A stretch of DNA of 64,000 nucleotides from WHSW01 sp963729075 (lineage in GTDB: Bacteria > Actinomycetota > Thermoleophilia > Solirubrobacterales > 70-9). Below the pieces are notes generated by a model that did no database searches, had not been told where the DNA came from, and was given only the letters and a program-made list of their open reading frames with translations. Of the stretch, positions 39,307 to 47,832 are shown one piece after another; within the stretch, counting starts at the first letter, position 1; every line of letters starts with the position of its first letter. The stretch lies in NCBI GenBank assembly GCA_963729075.1, contig CAVSMU010000008.1:310001-374000 (forward strand). Reading direction: 5' to 3'. The translations under genes and the position numbers were made by a program.

Positions 39307-40461
39307 TTACGCCGCGGGCCGCTCCTTCGTCGGATCGATGAACGGCAGCGCCGCCGTCCGCGCCGCCCGCCGCGAGCCGTCGGGGAGCTCGAGCTCGAGG
39401 TCCTTGCCCGGCTCGGCGAGCTCGATCGGCACCCACACGTAGCCGATGTTCTTCTTCAGGCCGGGAGAGTGGATCGCGACCGTCGCGTGCCCGACCCGGT
39501 CCCCGTTCTGCCTCGCGGGCCAGAACTGGGTCAGCTCCCAGTCGAGCGCGTCGCCGTCGACCTCCATACCGACCAGCTTGCGGGTCACGCCCTCGGCGCG
39601 TATCCGCTCGAGCGCCGCCTTGCCGATGTAGTCGGCCGCCTGCTCCTCGACCAGCCGCTCGAGCCCGGTCACCTCGAAGGGGTTGTCGTCGAGCGTCATG
39701 TCCGAGCGGTAATTGAAGATCCCCGCCTCGATCCGACGCGGCTCGCACGGCGCGATCGGCCAGATGTCGTGCGGGGCTCCGGCCTCCATCACCCGGTCCC
39801 AGAGGTCGTCGCCACGCTCCGGGTCGAGGAGGTAGATCTCGTAGCCGACCTCGCCGGTCCAGCCGGTGCGTCCGAGCACGACGGGGATGCCGTCGAGTGC
39901 GGCGTGCGCGCAGTGGTAGTAGGGCATCTCCAGGACTTCGTCGCCGAACAACGAGCCGACCACGTCCTTCGCGCGGGGGCCCTGCACCTGGACCGGGTAG
40001 ATGGGCGGATCCGAGATCTCCACGTCCATGTCGGATCCCCATGCGACCCCGCGCGCCCACAGGCCTGCGTCGCTGTCCGCGAGCGCGAGCCAGAAGGTGT
40101 CCTCCTCGGGACGCAGCAACACCGGGTCGTTGACGATTCCGCCGTCCGCGTCGATCAGCGGCGCGTACTTGCACTGGCCAACGGAGCAGCGGGTCAGGTC
40201 GCGGCAGGTGAGCAGGTTGGTGAACTCGAGCGCGTCCGGGCCCTTGATCTGCACGATGTGCTCGACCCCGACGTCCCAGAGCGTGACGTTCTCGAGCAGG
40301 TGCCAGTACTCCTCGACCGGATCGCGGTAGTAGGCCGGGATATAGGCGTGGTTGTACACGTCGTAGGCCGAGCATCCGGCGCGCCGCGTCGCCTCGAAAA
40401 AGGGCGAGCGCGTGTACCAGGGCCCGAAGTAGAGGGTCGTCGAATCGGGGATCGCTTCCAT
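39307..40461 (-). CDS. GcvT-family aminomethyltransferase, DmdA (DMSP demethylase)-like
   Basis: A 384-residue folate-binding protein of the GcvT superfamily. The segment VYNHAYIPAYYRDPVEEYWHLLENVTLWDVGVEHIVQIKGPDA and the later YAPLIDADGGIVNDPVLLRPEEDTFWLALADSD match DMSP demethylase (DmdA) and close relatives better than the glycine-cleavage T protein. PIYPVQVQGPRAKDVV and TGWTGEVGYEIYLLD form the folate pocket. In DmdA a methyl group from dimethylsulfoniopropionate passes to tetrahydrofolate. DmdA-like proteins with other substrates exist, so assignment is tentative. No other glycine-cleavage gene is near. Confidence 0.72.
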   Translation of the reverse strand: MEAIPDSTTLYFGPWYTRSPFFEATRRAGCSAYDVYNHAYIPAYYRDPVEEYWHLLENVTLWDVGVEHIVQIKGPDALEFTNLLTCRDLTRCSVGQCKYAPLIDADGGIVNDPVLLRPEEDTFWLALADSDAGLWARGVAWGSDMDVEISDPPIYPVQVQGPRAKDVVGSLFGDEVLEMPYYHCAHAALDGIPVVLGRTGWTGEVGYEIYLLDPERGDDLWDRVMEAGAPHDIWPIAPCEPRRIEAGIFNYRSDMTLDDNPFEVTGLERLVEEQAADYIGKAALERIRAEGVTRKLVGMEVDGDALDWELTQFWPARQNGDRVGHATVAIHSPGLKKNIGYVWVPIELAEPGKDLELELPDGSRRAARTAALPFIDPTKERPAA

Positions 40462-40535
40462 GCGGGGCTCCTTCCGGGTGGCGCTGACTTTGTAGTCAGC
40501 GGCATGTTATGCGCCCGTCGGAACCTCTGACGCGC

Positions 40536-40979
40536 TCACGAGGACTCGAGCACGCGGGCGAGGTTGTCGAAGCACTTGCCCCACCCGTCCTCGAAGGACG
40601 GCACGGACTCCTCGTCCCAGAGTCCGCTGTGGGTGAAGGTGACCGTCGTCGCGCCGTCGGCCTCGACGAAGTCGATCTCGATCAGCTGCTCGACGCGGTC
40701 CTCATCGTCGTCCCAGATCCAGGTGAAGGCGAGCCGGCTGGGTGGGTCGATCTCGGTGTACCGGCCGCCTCCGCCGTGCCTGACGTCCTCGTGCGGGTTT
40801 CGCATCAGGACCCGAACGTCTCCGCCGACGCGCAGATCCACCGTCGCCTCGGGCGTCTCCCAGTCGTGTCCGGCGTGCCACCAGCGACGCATCACCTCTT
40901 CGCTCGTAAACGCCTCGAAGACGGCCTGGGCGGACGCCTCGAAGGTGCGCTTCATCCGCAGGGTCGCCTTCGCTTGCAT
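40536..40979 (-). CDS. SRPBCC-family protein (AHSA1-like)
   Basis: A 147-residue START-fold protein. TLRMKRTFEASAQAVFEAFTSEEVMRRWWH is the family opening with the conserved Trp, then DLRVGGDVRVLMRNPH and RYTEIDPPSRLAFTWIWDDD, and HSGLWDEESVPSFEDGWGKCFDNLARVL at the end. The hydrophobic cavity binds lipids or aromatic ligands; chaperone-like activity is known for Aha1 relatives. It is the last gene of the arsR operon; its ATG at 40979 overlaps the small upstream gene's stop (TGATG), so expression depends on the ArsR-controlled promoter. Small AHSA1 genes next to ArsR repressors are common. Confidence 0.88.
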   Translation of the reverse strand: MQAKATLRMKRTFEASAQAVFEAFTSEEVMRRWWHAGHDWETPEATVDLRVGGDVRVLMRNPHEDVRHGGGGRYTEIDPPSRLAFTWIWDDDEDRVEQLIEIDFVEADGATTVTFTHSGLWDEESVPSFEDGWGKCFDNLARVLESS

Positions 40980-41107
40980 CACCGCGCCTTCCGTCGCCTT
41001 CGCAGGCGCAGCATTATCCATCCGCGCACGACGAGCAGCCCGGCGCCGGCGCCCGAGAGCGCCGGCACGAGCTCCTCCGCCGGCACGCCCGAGATGTGGG
41101 CGATCAC
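40979..41107 (-). CDS. Very short single-pass membrane protein (42 aa)
   Basis: A 42-codon gene wedged between DUF899 and SRPBCC genes. It starts with a GTG that overlaps the DUF899 stop (GTGA) and ends with a TGA that overlaps the SRPBCC start (TGATG), so it is fully coupled in the operon. The product begins MIAHISGVPAEELVPALS, has a short hydrophobic stretch (GAGAGLLVVRGWIML) and ends with RLRRRRKAR, a typical inside-positive tail for a one-helix membrane protein. No function is known to me. Similar small proteins appear in actinobacterial operons, and the coupling argues that it is translated. Confidence 0.7.
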   Translation of the reverse strand: MIAHISGVPAEELVPALSGAGAGLLVVRGWIMLRLRRRRKAR

Positions 41108-41790
41108 GTGCCGTACGCGTCGTTGTAGTTCCACCACTGGTAGGGCGGCGTCTGGGGCCAGCCCTCCGGCGAGTCCTCCCACTCCTCCTGGCGGCCGAGG
41201 GCGCTCAGGTCGAGGTAGCTCCAGGTGGTGCCCATGGCCTCGTCGCCGCGGGCGTCGATGAAGTACGTGCGGTAAATGCGGTCGCCCTCGCGGATGAACG
41301 CGTTGTGCCCGTGCCACTCGTCGACGTCGAAGTCCTTGTCGAAGTCGTCGGTGATCGTGTACCAGGGGATGTGCTCCCATCCGTGGCGCTCCTTCAGGCC
41401 GCGGATCTCGGCCTGGGGGGCGCGCGAGGCGAACGCGAGCGTCGTGTCCCGCGCATTCAGGTGGGCGAGGTTCGAGACCTGGTCGGCGACGAACGAGCAG
41501 CCGACGCACGCCCGCTGCGGGTATGAGCCGCCCTCCGCATAGGTGGTGACCTCCGGCCCGTAGAACGCGCGGTAGACGATCAGCTGGCGGCGGCCCTCGA
41601 ACAGGTCGGTGAGACTCACCGAACCATCGGGGCCCTCGAAGCCGTACTCCTTCTCAACGGCCATCCACGGCATGCGGCGCCGCTCCGCCGCCAGCGCATC
41701 GCGAGATCGGGTGTGCTCCTTCTCCTTGACCAGCAGGTTCTCGCGGGCGGACTTCCATTCCTCCGGCGCAACGATCGGGGGTGTCTTCAT
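41104..41790 (-). CDS. DUF899-family thioredoxin-like protein
   Basis: A 228-residue protein of DUF899, a thioredoxin-like fold family. Family features include EEWKSARENLLVKEKEHTRSRDALAAERRRMPW, YGFEGPDGSVSLTDLFEGRRQLIVYRAFYG, CVGCSFVADQV (Cys-x-x-Cys) and WHGHNAFIREGDRIYRTYF, ending in WWNYNDAYG. The CxxC suggests redox activity or metal binding. It begins four bases inside the arsR stop (ATGA), so it is the first structural gene of the operon. Confidence 0.88.
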   Translation of the reverse strand: MKTPPIVAPEEWKSARENLLVKEKEHTRSRDALAAERRRMPWMAVEKEYGFEGPDGSVSLTDLFEGRRQLIVYRAFYGPEVTTYAEGGSYPQRACVGCSFVADQVSNLAHLNARDTTLAFASRAPQAEIRGLKERHGWEHIPWYTITDDFDKDFDVDEWHGHNAFIREGDRIYRTYFIDARGDEAMGTTWSYLDLSALGRQEEWEDSPEGWPQTPPYQWWNYNDAYGT

Positions 41791-42101
41791 TTCGCTCGTT
41801 CCTCCTTCAGGTACTCGTCGACGACGTCGAACATGCGCGCCCAGAGGACGCGTTGGCGCTCCATCCAGGCGACCGCCTCGCCGAGCGCATCGGGCTCGAG
41901 CGACAGCCGATGCGTCCGCCCCTCGACCGTGCGGGTGACAACACCCGTCTCCTCGAGCACCTTCACGTGCTTCGAGATCGCCGGCTTCGAGACGCCGAAG
42001 CCGGCAGTTGCCTCACTGACGGTCGCCGCGCCGCCGGCGAGGTTCTCGACGATGCCCCTGCGGATCGGGTGCGAGAGGGCCCTGAACGGATCGTTAACCA
42101 T
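41787..42101 (-). CDS. ArsR-family (SmtB-like) winged-helix repressor
   Basis: A 104-residue winged-helix protein: VNDPFRALSHPIRRGIVENLAGGAATVSEATAGFGVSKPAISKHVKVLEETGVVTRTVEGRTHRLSLEP is the complete ArsR DNA-binding domain. No Cys metal site is seen, so it may sense a non-metal signal, as in the group that controls SRPBCC/DUF899 genes. The ATG at 42101 sits in the loop of a perfect inverted repeat (42090-42113), strong evidence for autoregulation. The reading frame continues upstream without a stop through the secreted protein gene at 42115-42917; the ATG plus operator define the true start. Confidence 0.88.
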   Translation of the reverse strand: MVNDPFRALSHPIRRGIVENLAGGAATVSEATAGFGVSKPAISKHVKVLEETGVVTRTVEGRTHRLSLEPDALGEAVAWMERQRVLWARMFDVVDEYLKEERAK

Positions 42102-42113
42102 TGAGTTAACGAT
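42090..42113. promoter_or_regulatory. ArsR operator: perfect inverted repeat around the arsR start codon
   Basis: Arms ATCGTTAAC (42090-42098) and GTTAACGAT (42105-42113) are perfect nine-base complements with a six-base centre that contains the arsR initiation codon on the minus strand. This fits an SmtB/ArsR operator for autorepression of the arsR-DUF899-SRPBCC operon. Confidence 0.85.
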
Positions 42114-42114
42114 G

Positions 42115-42917
42115 CTAGCAGGCCGCGGACGCGGCCGCGGGGAGCAGCGCTTGCCGTGCGAAGGCAGCTTCACCGTCCGGTCGTGCTCGACCCGCAGGAG
42201 CTCCTCCCGGCCCTCGCCGCCGGACGTCGTCACGGCGAGCAGCAGGCCGACGCCCCGGGCGTACATCTTGTACTCCGAGACCTTCGGCTCCAGCGGCACG
42301 AGGTCCTTGGTCAGCAGGACATCCGTGAAATGGCCGAACGGGGCCTCGGCCTGCTCGTCGACGCTCAGCACCTTGGCCCGGTCCTCGGCCTGCCCGGCGT
42401 AGTACTCCTGCCGGTACTCGAGCCCCGGCACGGGGTCGGCGGGCATGATCACGCCCGGCTGGGCGCCATCGACTCCGGCCTCGAAGGAACCGGAGTGGTT
42501 CTTGACCCTGCCGTTCTGGCACTCGACCGTGTCCTCGCCGAGGTACCAGACGTTGCCGGCCGAGTCCTGGGCGTACCAGTCGAACGTGTCCTCGACCACC
42601 CTTCCGCGTTCAGTGACCCGGTCGTGGACGACGCGGGCGACGACGCCGTCAGCGATCAGCTTCGTCCGCTTGCTGACGCTGACGACCACCCGCTGCCTCG
42701 TCTCCCCATCGGTCTCGCGGAAGACGTGCCGGTCTCCCGGGACCAAGGGGAAGTAGGGGTTGTCGATCCTGGTGCTGAAATTCGCCGGGTCGAGCTCTAC
42801 GGGCTCGCTGCCCTGCGGGAGCGCCCTCTGGCCCGCAGTGGCGACGCTTGCGGCGACCGCGGCCGCGACGCCCAGCACCCCCACGACGATCGCGGTGGAT
42901 CTCGTTCGGTTGAGCAT
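42115..42917 (-). CDS. Secreted protein of unknown function; frame runs on into arsR
   Basis: About 267 residues. The ATG at 42917 has GGGAGG five bases upstream and starts a signal peptide (NRTRSTAIVVGVLGVAAAVAASVATAG). The mature domain, DPANFSTRIDNPYFPLVPGDRHVFRET, then WYAQDSAGNVWYLGEDT and KMYARGVGLLLAV, is found in exported actinobacterial proteins of unknown role. The frame has no stop and continues into arsR. One extra base in the CCCC run near 42140 would end the protein at a TAG (42115-42117) with a tail PAAASAAC, so an indel is suspected. Boundaries are inferred. Confidence 0.65.
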
Positions 42918-43130
42918 TGCTGCCTCCCTTTCGTTGCCGGCGGGCAGACGACCCGCCGTTTGCCTCGTCCGAGGGGTGTCTAGTCCGACGCGATGAGGGC
43001 GGGATGAGGTTTTGCTGAGAGGAGGATGAGAGGAACCGAGCGCCACCAACCACCGGCACCCCGGCACACCTGGCGGATAACCGACAGCATGCGGCGGCTC
43101 TCCGTATCGCGCGCCGGCCGGCGCTCGCGG

Positions 43131-43496
43131 ATGATCGGGATCGTGGCCGCGACGGTCCTGATCGTCGACGACAACGCGCGCTTCCGCGCGCGGGCCCGGC
43201 GGTGGCTGGAGGCGCTCGGCTACGCCGTCGTCGCCGAGGCGAACGACGGTGGGTCGGCGCTCGCGGGCGTCCGCGAGCACCGGCCGGACGTGGTGCTCCT
43301 CGACGTCCAGCTCCCGGACATCAGCGGGCTGTCGGTGGCCGACCGCCTCGCCCATGAGCCGGATCCGCCGGCGGTGGTATTGACGTCGACGCACGAGGCG
43401 GCGGACTTCGGCGACCTCGCCGCGCGCTGCGGCGCCCGCGGCTTCGTGCCCAAGGCCGAGCTCTCCGGAGAGGCCCTCGCCGACCTGCTTGGCTGA
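43131..43496 (+). CDS. Single-domain response regulator receiver protein
   Basis: About 121 residues, receiver domain only: TVLIVDDNARFRARARRWLEALGY has the acidic pair, VVLLDVQLPDISGL the phospho-acceptor Asp and VVLTSTHEAADFGDLAARCGARGFVPKAEL the Thr/Lys switch residues. No output domain follows; the stop is seven residues after the last helix. The start is uncertain (ATG at 43131, GTG at 43143 or further upstream) because no strong ribosome site is visible. It lies just upstream of the histidine kinase at 43539 on the same strand, so it is probably its phosphorylation partner or a phosphate sink. Confidence 0.8.
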   Translation: MIGIVAATVLIVDDNARFRARARRWLEALGYAVVAEANDGGSALAGVREHRPDVVLLDVQLPDISGLSVADRLAHEPDPPAVVLTSTHEAADFGDLAARCGARGFVPKAELSGEALADLLG

Positions 43497-43538
43497 CCGC
43501 GCTTGCGGCGACCGCCGGACGGGGGATGATTGGGGTCG

Positions 43539-45062
43539 ATGGTCGGTCTCCCGCGGACGGAGCACGCGGTGGCCCGCAGCCTGGCCGAGACTGCGGACCC
43601 GCGCGACGCACTGGTCTTGGCATTGCGGACGATCGCCGAGGGGCTCGGATGGCGGGTGGGCGCCGTGTGGGAGCCGGCCGCCGATCGGCCCGAGGCGCTT
43701 CGCTGCGTGGAGCTCTGGCATGCGGTCGACGTGGACGCCGGCGACTTCGAGCGAGCCAGCCGCGAGACCTCACTGGCCGCCGGCGAGGGGCTCCCCGGAC
43801 GCGTCTGGCAGAGCGGGGAGCCGGCCTGGATTCCCGACGTGCTCGCCGACGACAACTTCCCGAGGGCTGCCGCGGCTCGCCGCGCCGGCCTGGGCGCCGC
43901 ATTCTGCTTTCCGATCCGCAGCGCGAGGGGAGTCCTGGGGGCGATGGAGTTCTTCACCGGCGAGCCGCGCGAGCCGGACCCCGAGCTGCTGGCGACGATG
44001 GCAAACATCGGCGACCAGATCGGCCAGGCCGTCGAGCGCCGCCGCGACGCCGAGGCGTTGCGCGCCAAGGAAGCGCGCCATCGCGCGATGCTCGATGCCG
44101 CCCTCGACTGCATCGTGACCATGGACCATGATGGGCGCGTCGTGGACTTCAACCCGGCGGCGGAGCGCACCTTCGGCTACGACGTCGGGGACGCCGTGGG
44201 CAAGGACATGGCGGAGCTGATCATCCCGCCCGAGCTGCGCGAGCGTCACCGCGCGGGCCTGCGTCGCTACCTGGCGACGGCGCAGCCTGCGGTGCTCGAT
44301 CGGCGCCTCGAGATCACCGGTATGCGCGCGGACGGCAGCCGGTTTCCGGTCGAGCTGACGATCACCCGCATCTCCGTGCCCGGTCCGCCGACGTTCACCG
44401 GCTATCTCCGTGACATCACCGAGCGCCTCGCGAACGAGGCCGAGGTCAGGGCGTCGCGAGCGCGGATCGTCGAAGCGGCGGACGCGTCGCGCCGCCGCCT
44501 CGAGCGCGACCTCCACGACGGCGCCCAGCAGCGACTCGTCGAACTGGCGCTCGATCTGCGAATGGCCAGGGCAAAGCTCGATGACGGGACGGAAGGGGCG
44601 AGCGAGCTTCTCGATGCCGCGCTCGACGATCTGGGAGAGGCGATCGGCGAGCTACGCGACCTCGCCCGCGGAATTCACCCGGCGGCCCTGACCGAGGGCG
44701 GGCTGCGGCCGGCTTTGGAGGCGCTCGCCGCCCGCTCGACCGTGCCCGTGCGACTCGTCGCGGTCCCGGATGCGCGATTTGGCGCCGGGGTTGAGGCGAC
44801 GGCGTACTTCGTCGTCGCCGAGGCGCTCACCAACGCCGCTCGGCATGCCGCAGCGGCACGCGTCGAGGTCGAGGCGGTGAGAGCCGGCGACCGTCTGCGG
44901 GTGGAGATCCGAGACGACGGCCGCGGAGGCGCGGATCCCTCCGGGGGCTCGGGGCTGCGTGGCCTCGCCGACCGCGTCGCGGCGATCGACGGCCGGCTGG
45001 ACGTCACCAGCCCGGCGGGCGAAGGGACGGTCCTGCGCGTGGAGATCCCATGCGCGTCGTGA
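43539..45062 (+). CDS. GAF-PAS sensor histidine kinase (HisKA_3, NarL-type partner)
   Basis: A 507-residue cytoplasmic kinase. Residues about 10-170 form a GAF-like domain (GEGLPGRVWQSGEPAWIPDV, then GAAFCFPIRSARGVLGAMEFF). A PAS domain covers about 180-295 (CIVTMDHDGRVVDFNPAAERTFGYDVGDAVGKDM, then YLRDITERLANE). The dimerisation/phospho-acceptor domain is RRRLERDLHDGAQQRLVELALDL with His about 326. The ATPase has VVAEALTNAARHAAA and DDGRGGADPSGGSGLRGLADRV. There is no transmembrane segment, so it senses an intracellular cue. The ATG at 43539 follows GGGG. It overlaps the NarL-type regulator gene by 13 bases, a typical co-translated pair. Confidence 0.92.
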   Translation: MVGLPRTEHAVARSLAETADPRDALVLALRTIAEGLGWRVGAVWEPAADRPEALRCVELWHAVDVDAGDFERASRETSLAAGEGLPGRVWQSGEPAWIPDVLADDNFPRAAAARRAGLGAAFCFPIRSARGVLGAMEFFTGEPREPDPELLATMANIGDQIGQAVERRRDAEALRAKEARHRAMLDAALDCIVTMDHDGRVVDFNPAAERTFGYDVGDAVGKDMAELIIPPELRERHRAGLRRYLATAQPAVLDRRLEITGMRADGSRFPVELTITRISVPGPPTFTGYLRDITERLANEAEVRASRARIVEAADASRRRLERDLHDGAQQRLVELALDLRMARAKLDDGTEGASELLDAALDDLGEAIGELRDLARGIHPAALTEGGLRPALEALAARSTVPVRLVAVPDARFGAGVEATAYFVVAEALTNAARHAAAARVEVEAVRAGDRLRVEIRDDGRGGADPSGGSGLRGLADRVAAIDGRLDVTSPAGEGTVLRVEIPCAS

Positions 45063-45694
45063 TCGCCGACGACGCGGCGATCATCCGCGAGGGCGCGGCC
45101 CGCCTGCTCGAGGAGGCGGGCTTCGACGTGGTCGCCCAGGCGGGCGACGCCGAGGATCTGCTGCGCAAGGTGCGCGCGCACAAGCCCGACGTCGCGATCA
45201 TCGACGTCCGGATGCCCCCGGACAACGTCGACGACGGACTGCGGGCCGCGCTGACGATCCGCGAGGAGCTACCGGACATCGGCCTCCTGCTCCTCTCCCA
45301 GTACGTCGAGGATCGCTACCTCGGCGAGCTTCTGGGGGCGGGAGCGGAAGGCGTCGGCTATCTGCTCAAGGATCGGGTCGCCGAGGTCGATCGGCTCGTC
45401 GAGGCGGTGAGGCGCGTCGGCGACCGCGGCTCGGTGCTCGATCCCGAGGTCGTCGCGCTGATGCTCGGACGCTCGCGGGAGGAAGGACCGCTCGATGCTC
45501 TGACCGAGGGCGAGCGCAGGGTGCTGGCGCTCATGGCCGAGGGGCGAACCAACCGCGCGATCGCCGAGGAGCTCTTCATCAGCGAGCGCGGGGTCGAGCG
45601 GCACGTCACCAGCATCTTCGCCAAGCTCGACCTCCCCCCGACCGCGCAGGATCACCGCCGTGTGCTCGCGGTCCTCACCTACCTGCGCGCCTGA
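45050..45694 (+). CDS. NarL/LuxR-type response regulator
   Basis: A 214-residue regulator. The receiver domain has MRVVIADDAAIIREGAARLLEEAGF, AIIDVRMPPDNVDDGL (phospho-Asp) and LLLLSQYVEDRYL (Ser/Thr switch). The LuxR-type HTH is LTEGERRVLALMAEGRTNRAIAEELFISERGVERHVTSIFAKLDL. The RMPP-x(6)-GL receiver pattern is standard for actinobacterial NarL regulators. It overlaps the kinase gene and is followed by a strong palindromic terminator at 45714-45735. Confidence 0.93.
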   Translation: MRVVIADDAAIIREGAARLLEEAGFDVVAQAGDAEDLLRKVRAHKPDVAIIDVRMPPDNVDDGLRAALTIREELPDIGLLLLSQYVEDRYLGELLGAGAEGVGYLLKDRVAEVDRLVEAVRRVGDRGSVLDPEVVALMLGRSREEGPLDALTEGERRVLALMAEGRTNRAIAEELFISERGVERHVTSIFAKLDLPPTAQDHRRVLAVLTYLRA

Positions 45695-45713
45695 CCGCCG
45701 CATCAATGGCGAA

Positions 45714-45735
45714 GGCCCCGGCACGTGCCGGGGCC
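45714..45735. terminator. Bidirectional terminator-like perfect palindrome
   Basis: A 22-base perfect palindrome (arms GGCCCCGGCAC / GTGCCGGGGCC) flanked by AAGG and CCCCTT sits between the ends of two convergent genes (45694 plus strand, 45766 minus strand). It should form a very stable hairpin for either transcript. Confidence 0.75.
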
Positions 45736-45765
45736 CCCCTTCCTTCGCACACCTGGCGCTGTGCG

Positions 45766-47647
45766 TCAGGTCTTGTTGACCGTCTCGCAGTCGGCGTTGA
45801 CCGTGTCGATCGTGTCGGCGTTCGCGACGTCGATCGCCCCGCCGCACGAGGACTGGTCCTTGACCCCGTCGCCGACGGTCTTGAGCGTGTCGGCGTGCCC
45901 GCCTCCCACGAGCGCATCGGCGCCGCCGTTGCCGACGAGGAGGTCAGCCCCGGAGTAGCCGATCAGGCCGTTGGCCGCCCCGTTCCCGTACAGCTTGTCG
46001 GCATACAACGAGCCCTTGAGATCCTCGACGTCCCCGTCGATCTTGTCGGCCTCGCCCGCCGGACCGCTGGTGCCGGTGCCGATCTGGGCGACGACTCCGG
46101 TCGTAGCGGCCTCGTAGCTGACCAGATCGTGGCCGCTGGCGCCATAGAGCGAGTCGCTGCCACCGACGGCCATCAGCCTGTCGTCGCCCGCGCCGCCGAC
46201 CACGAAGTCGTTATCGGCGCCGCCCTCGAGCCAGTGGTCGTTGCCCTCATCGCCACTGAGGTAGTCGTTGCCCTTGCGTCCGGAGATCGCGTCGTCGCCC
46301 TCACGGCCGTTGAGCGAGTTCGGTTCGTCATTGCCATAGATGACGTCGTTCCCGCCGCCGCCCACGGCATCCTCGATCGAGCTCAGCGAGTCGTTCTCCA
46401 TGAACCCGCCTGACTTGCTCGAGCCGTCGATCGCGATCGTCAGGTTGTCGGCTCGCGACGAGTAGTCGATCCGGTCGGAACCCGAGCCGCCGTAGACGGT
46501 ATCGGTGTCGAACTTCGTGCAGCCGAGGTTGCCGCAGTCAGCCGGCATGCCGGGACCGCCGCTGAGGTTGTCGGGGCCGGCGCCGCCATGAACGGTGTCG
46601 TCGCCGAACATGGGGGTGATCTTGTCGCCGCCGCCGCCGCCCTTGATGACGTCGTCGCCCGGCGTCCCCTCGAGATCGTCGCCGTACGACGTGCCGGTCA
46701 GGTTCTCGACGCTGGTCACGTTGTCCTTGCCCGCGAAACCGTCGTTGGCGAGGCCGTCCTGGTAGACGTAGGCAGGCTGACCCGCTGAGGCGAAGCTCAG
46801 GCTGTCGCTGTCGGCGCCGCCATCGAGCACCGTGGACCCCGCGCTGAGGTGCAGGGCGTCGTTGCCCGCCTCGCCCCTGAGCACGTCGTCGCCGCCGCCG
46901 CCCTGGAGGTTGTCGGCGCCGCCGCCGCCGAGAAGGGTCTCCGACGCAGCGCCCTTGCCGTAGAGCGTGTCGGCGAACGGGCCACCCCGGAGGACCTCGA
47001 AATCGCTCGGAACGTAATCGTTCTCGCCCGCGACTCCGTCGTTGGCCTGACCATCCATCGACGCGGTCACGGGGCCGGCCGCGTCGGCCCAGCTGATGGT
47101 GTCGGTGCCGGCCCCGCCCCACATGGTGTCGTGCCCGGAGCCGCCGTCGATCTCATCGTCGCCGGCGCGCCCCTCGATCCGGAAGTCATCGTCGCCGTCG
47201 CCGTAGAAGACGTCGGCGCCGTCGCCGCCCCGGAACTCCTCGACCCCCGGACCCCCGTGCGCCTCGGAGGGCAGGCTCGTGTGGTTGTCGAAGCCATCGC
47301 CGCCGGCCTGGCCGTCGAAGGTCAGCCGGTTGACGAGGGACGCCGGGCACCGCACGCGCCAGTCGCCCTGTGGCCCTGAAATGGTGCAGTTGGCCGAGAA
47401 GTTCGGCGACTGCCACTCCCGGGTCTCGACTTCGATGTACTAGCCGCCCGGAAAGAGTGGCCGAGTAACCCTTGTTGACGTCGACGATGTCGTTGTTGGC
47501 GGTGCCGGTATAGGACAGCGTGCCCTGGGCGTTGAGCCAGACCGTCGGCAGCGCGTCGGCCGAGGCCGGCGGAGCGGCGGTGGCGAGGACTGCGGTGGCG
47601 GCCAGCGCCGGGACCAGCTTGAGCGCGGGGCGAATGGGGTTGGACAT
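45766..47647 (-). CDS. Secreted RTX-type calcium-binding repeat protein, with a frameshift near the N-terminus
   Basis: The gene starts at the ATG 47647 (AGGAG upstream) with a signal peptide, RPALKLVPALAATAVLATAAPPASA. After about 65 residues the frame breaks near 47443. Downstream, in another frame, TREWQSPNFSANC leads into RTX repeats through 45766, many of them GGxGxDxLxG nonapeptides (GGSGHDTMWG, GGGGADNLQG, GGAGPDNLSG). These bind Ca2+ and fold into beta-rolls outside the cell, usually as toxins, proteases, adhesins or S-layer-like proteins. No catalytic domain is visible and no type I secretion gene is near. One missing or extra base would join the two pieces, giving about 625 residues. 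Confidence 0.75.
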
Positions 47648-47832
47648 CGGTTCTCTCCTCGAAATCACGGGTGGGTGCGAACGAGGCGCAATGTCCCATC
47701 CGCCCTCGCCCGCTCCCAGGGGGGCGCCCCGCCGGATTGCGGCGATCACCCGCCTTGCTTGGTACGGCTATCCGACAGGCGCGCGGCGGGGAGCGCCGGC
47801 CCGTGACACCGCCCGCGGTAGCGTGGGCGCGG

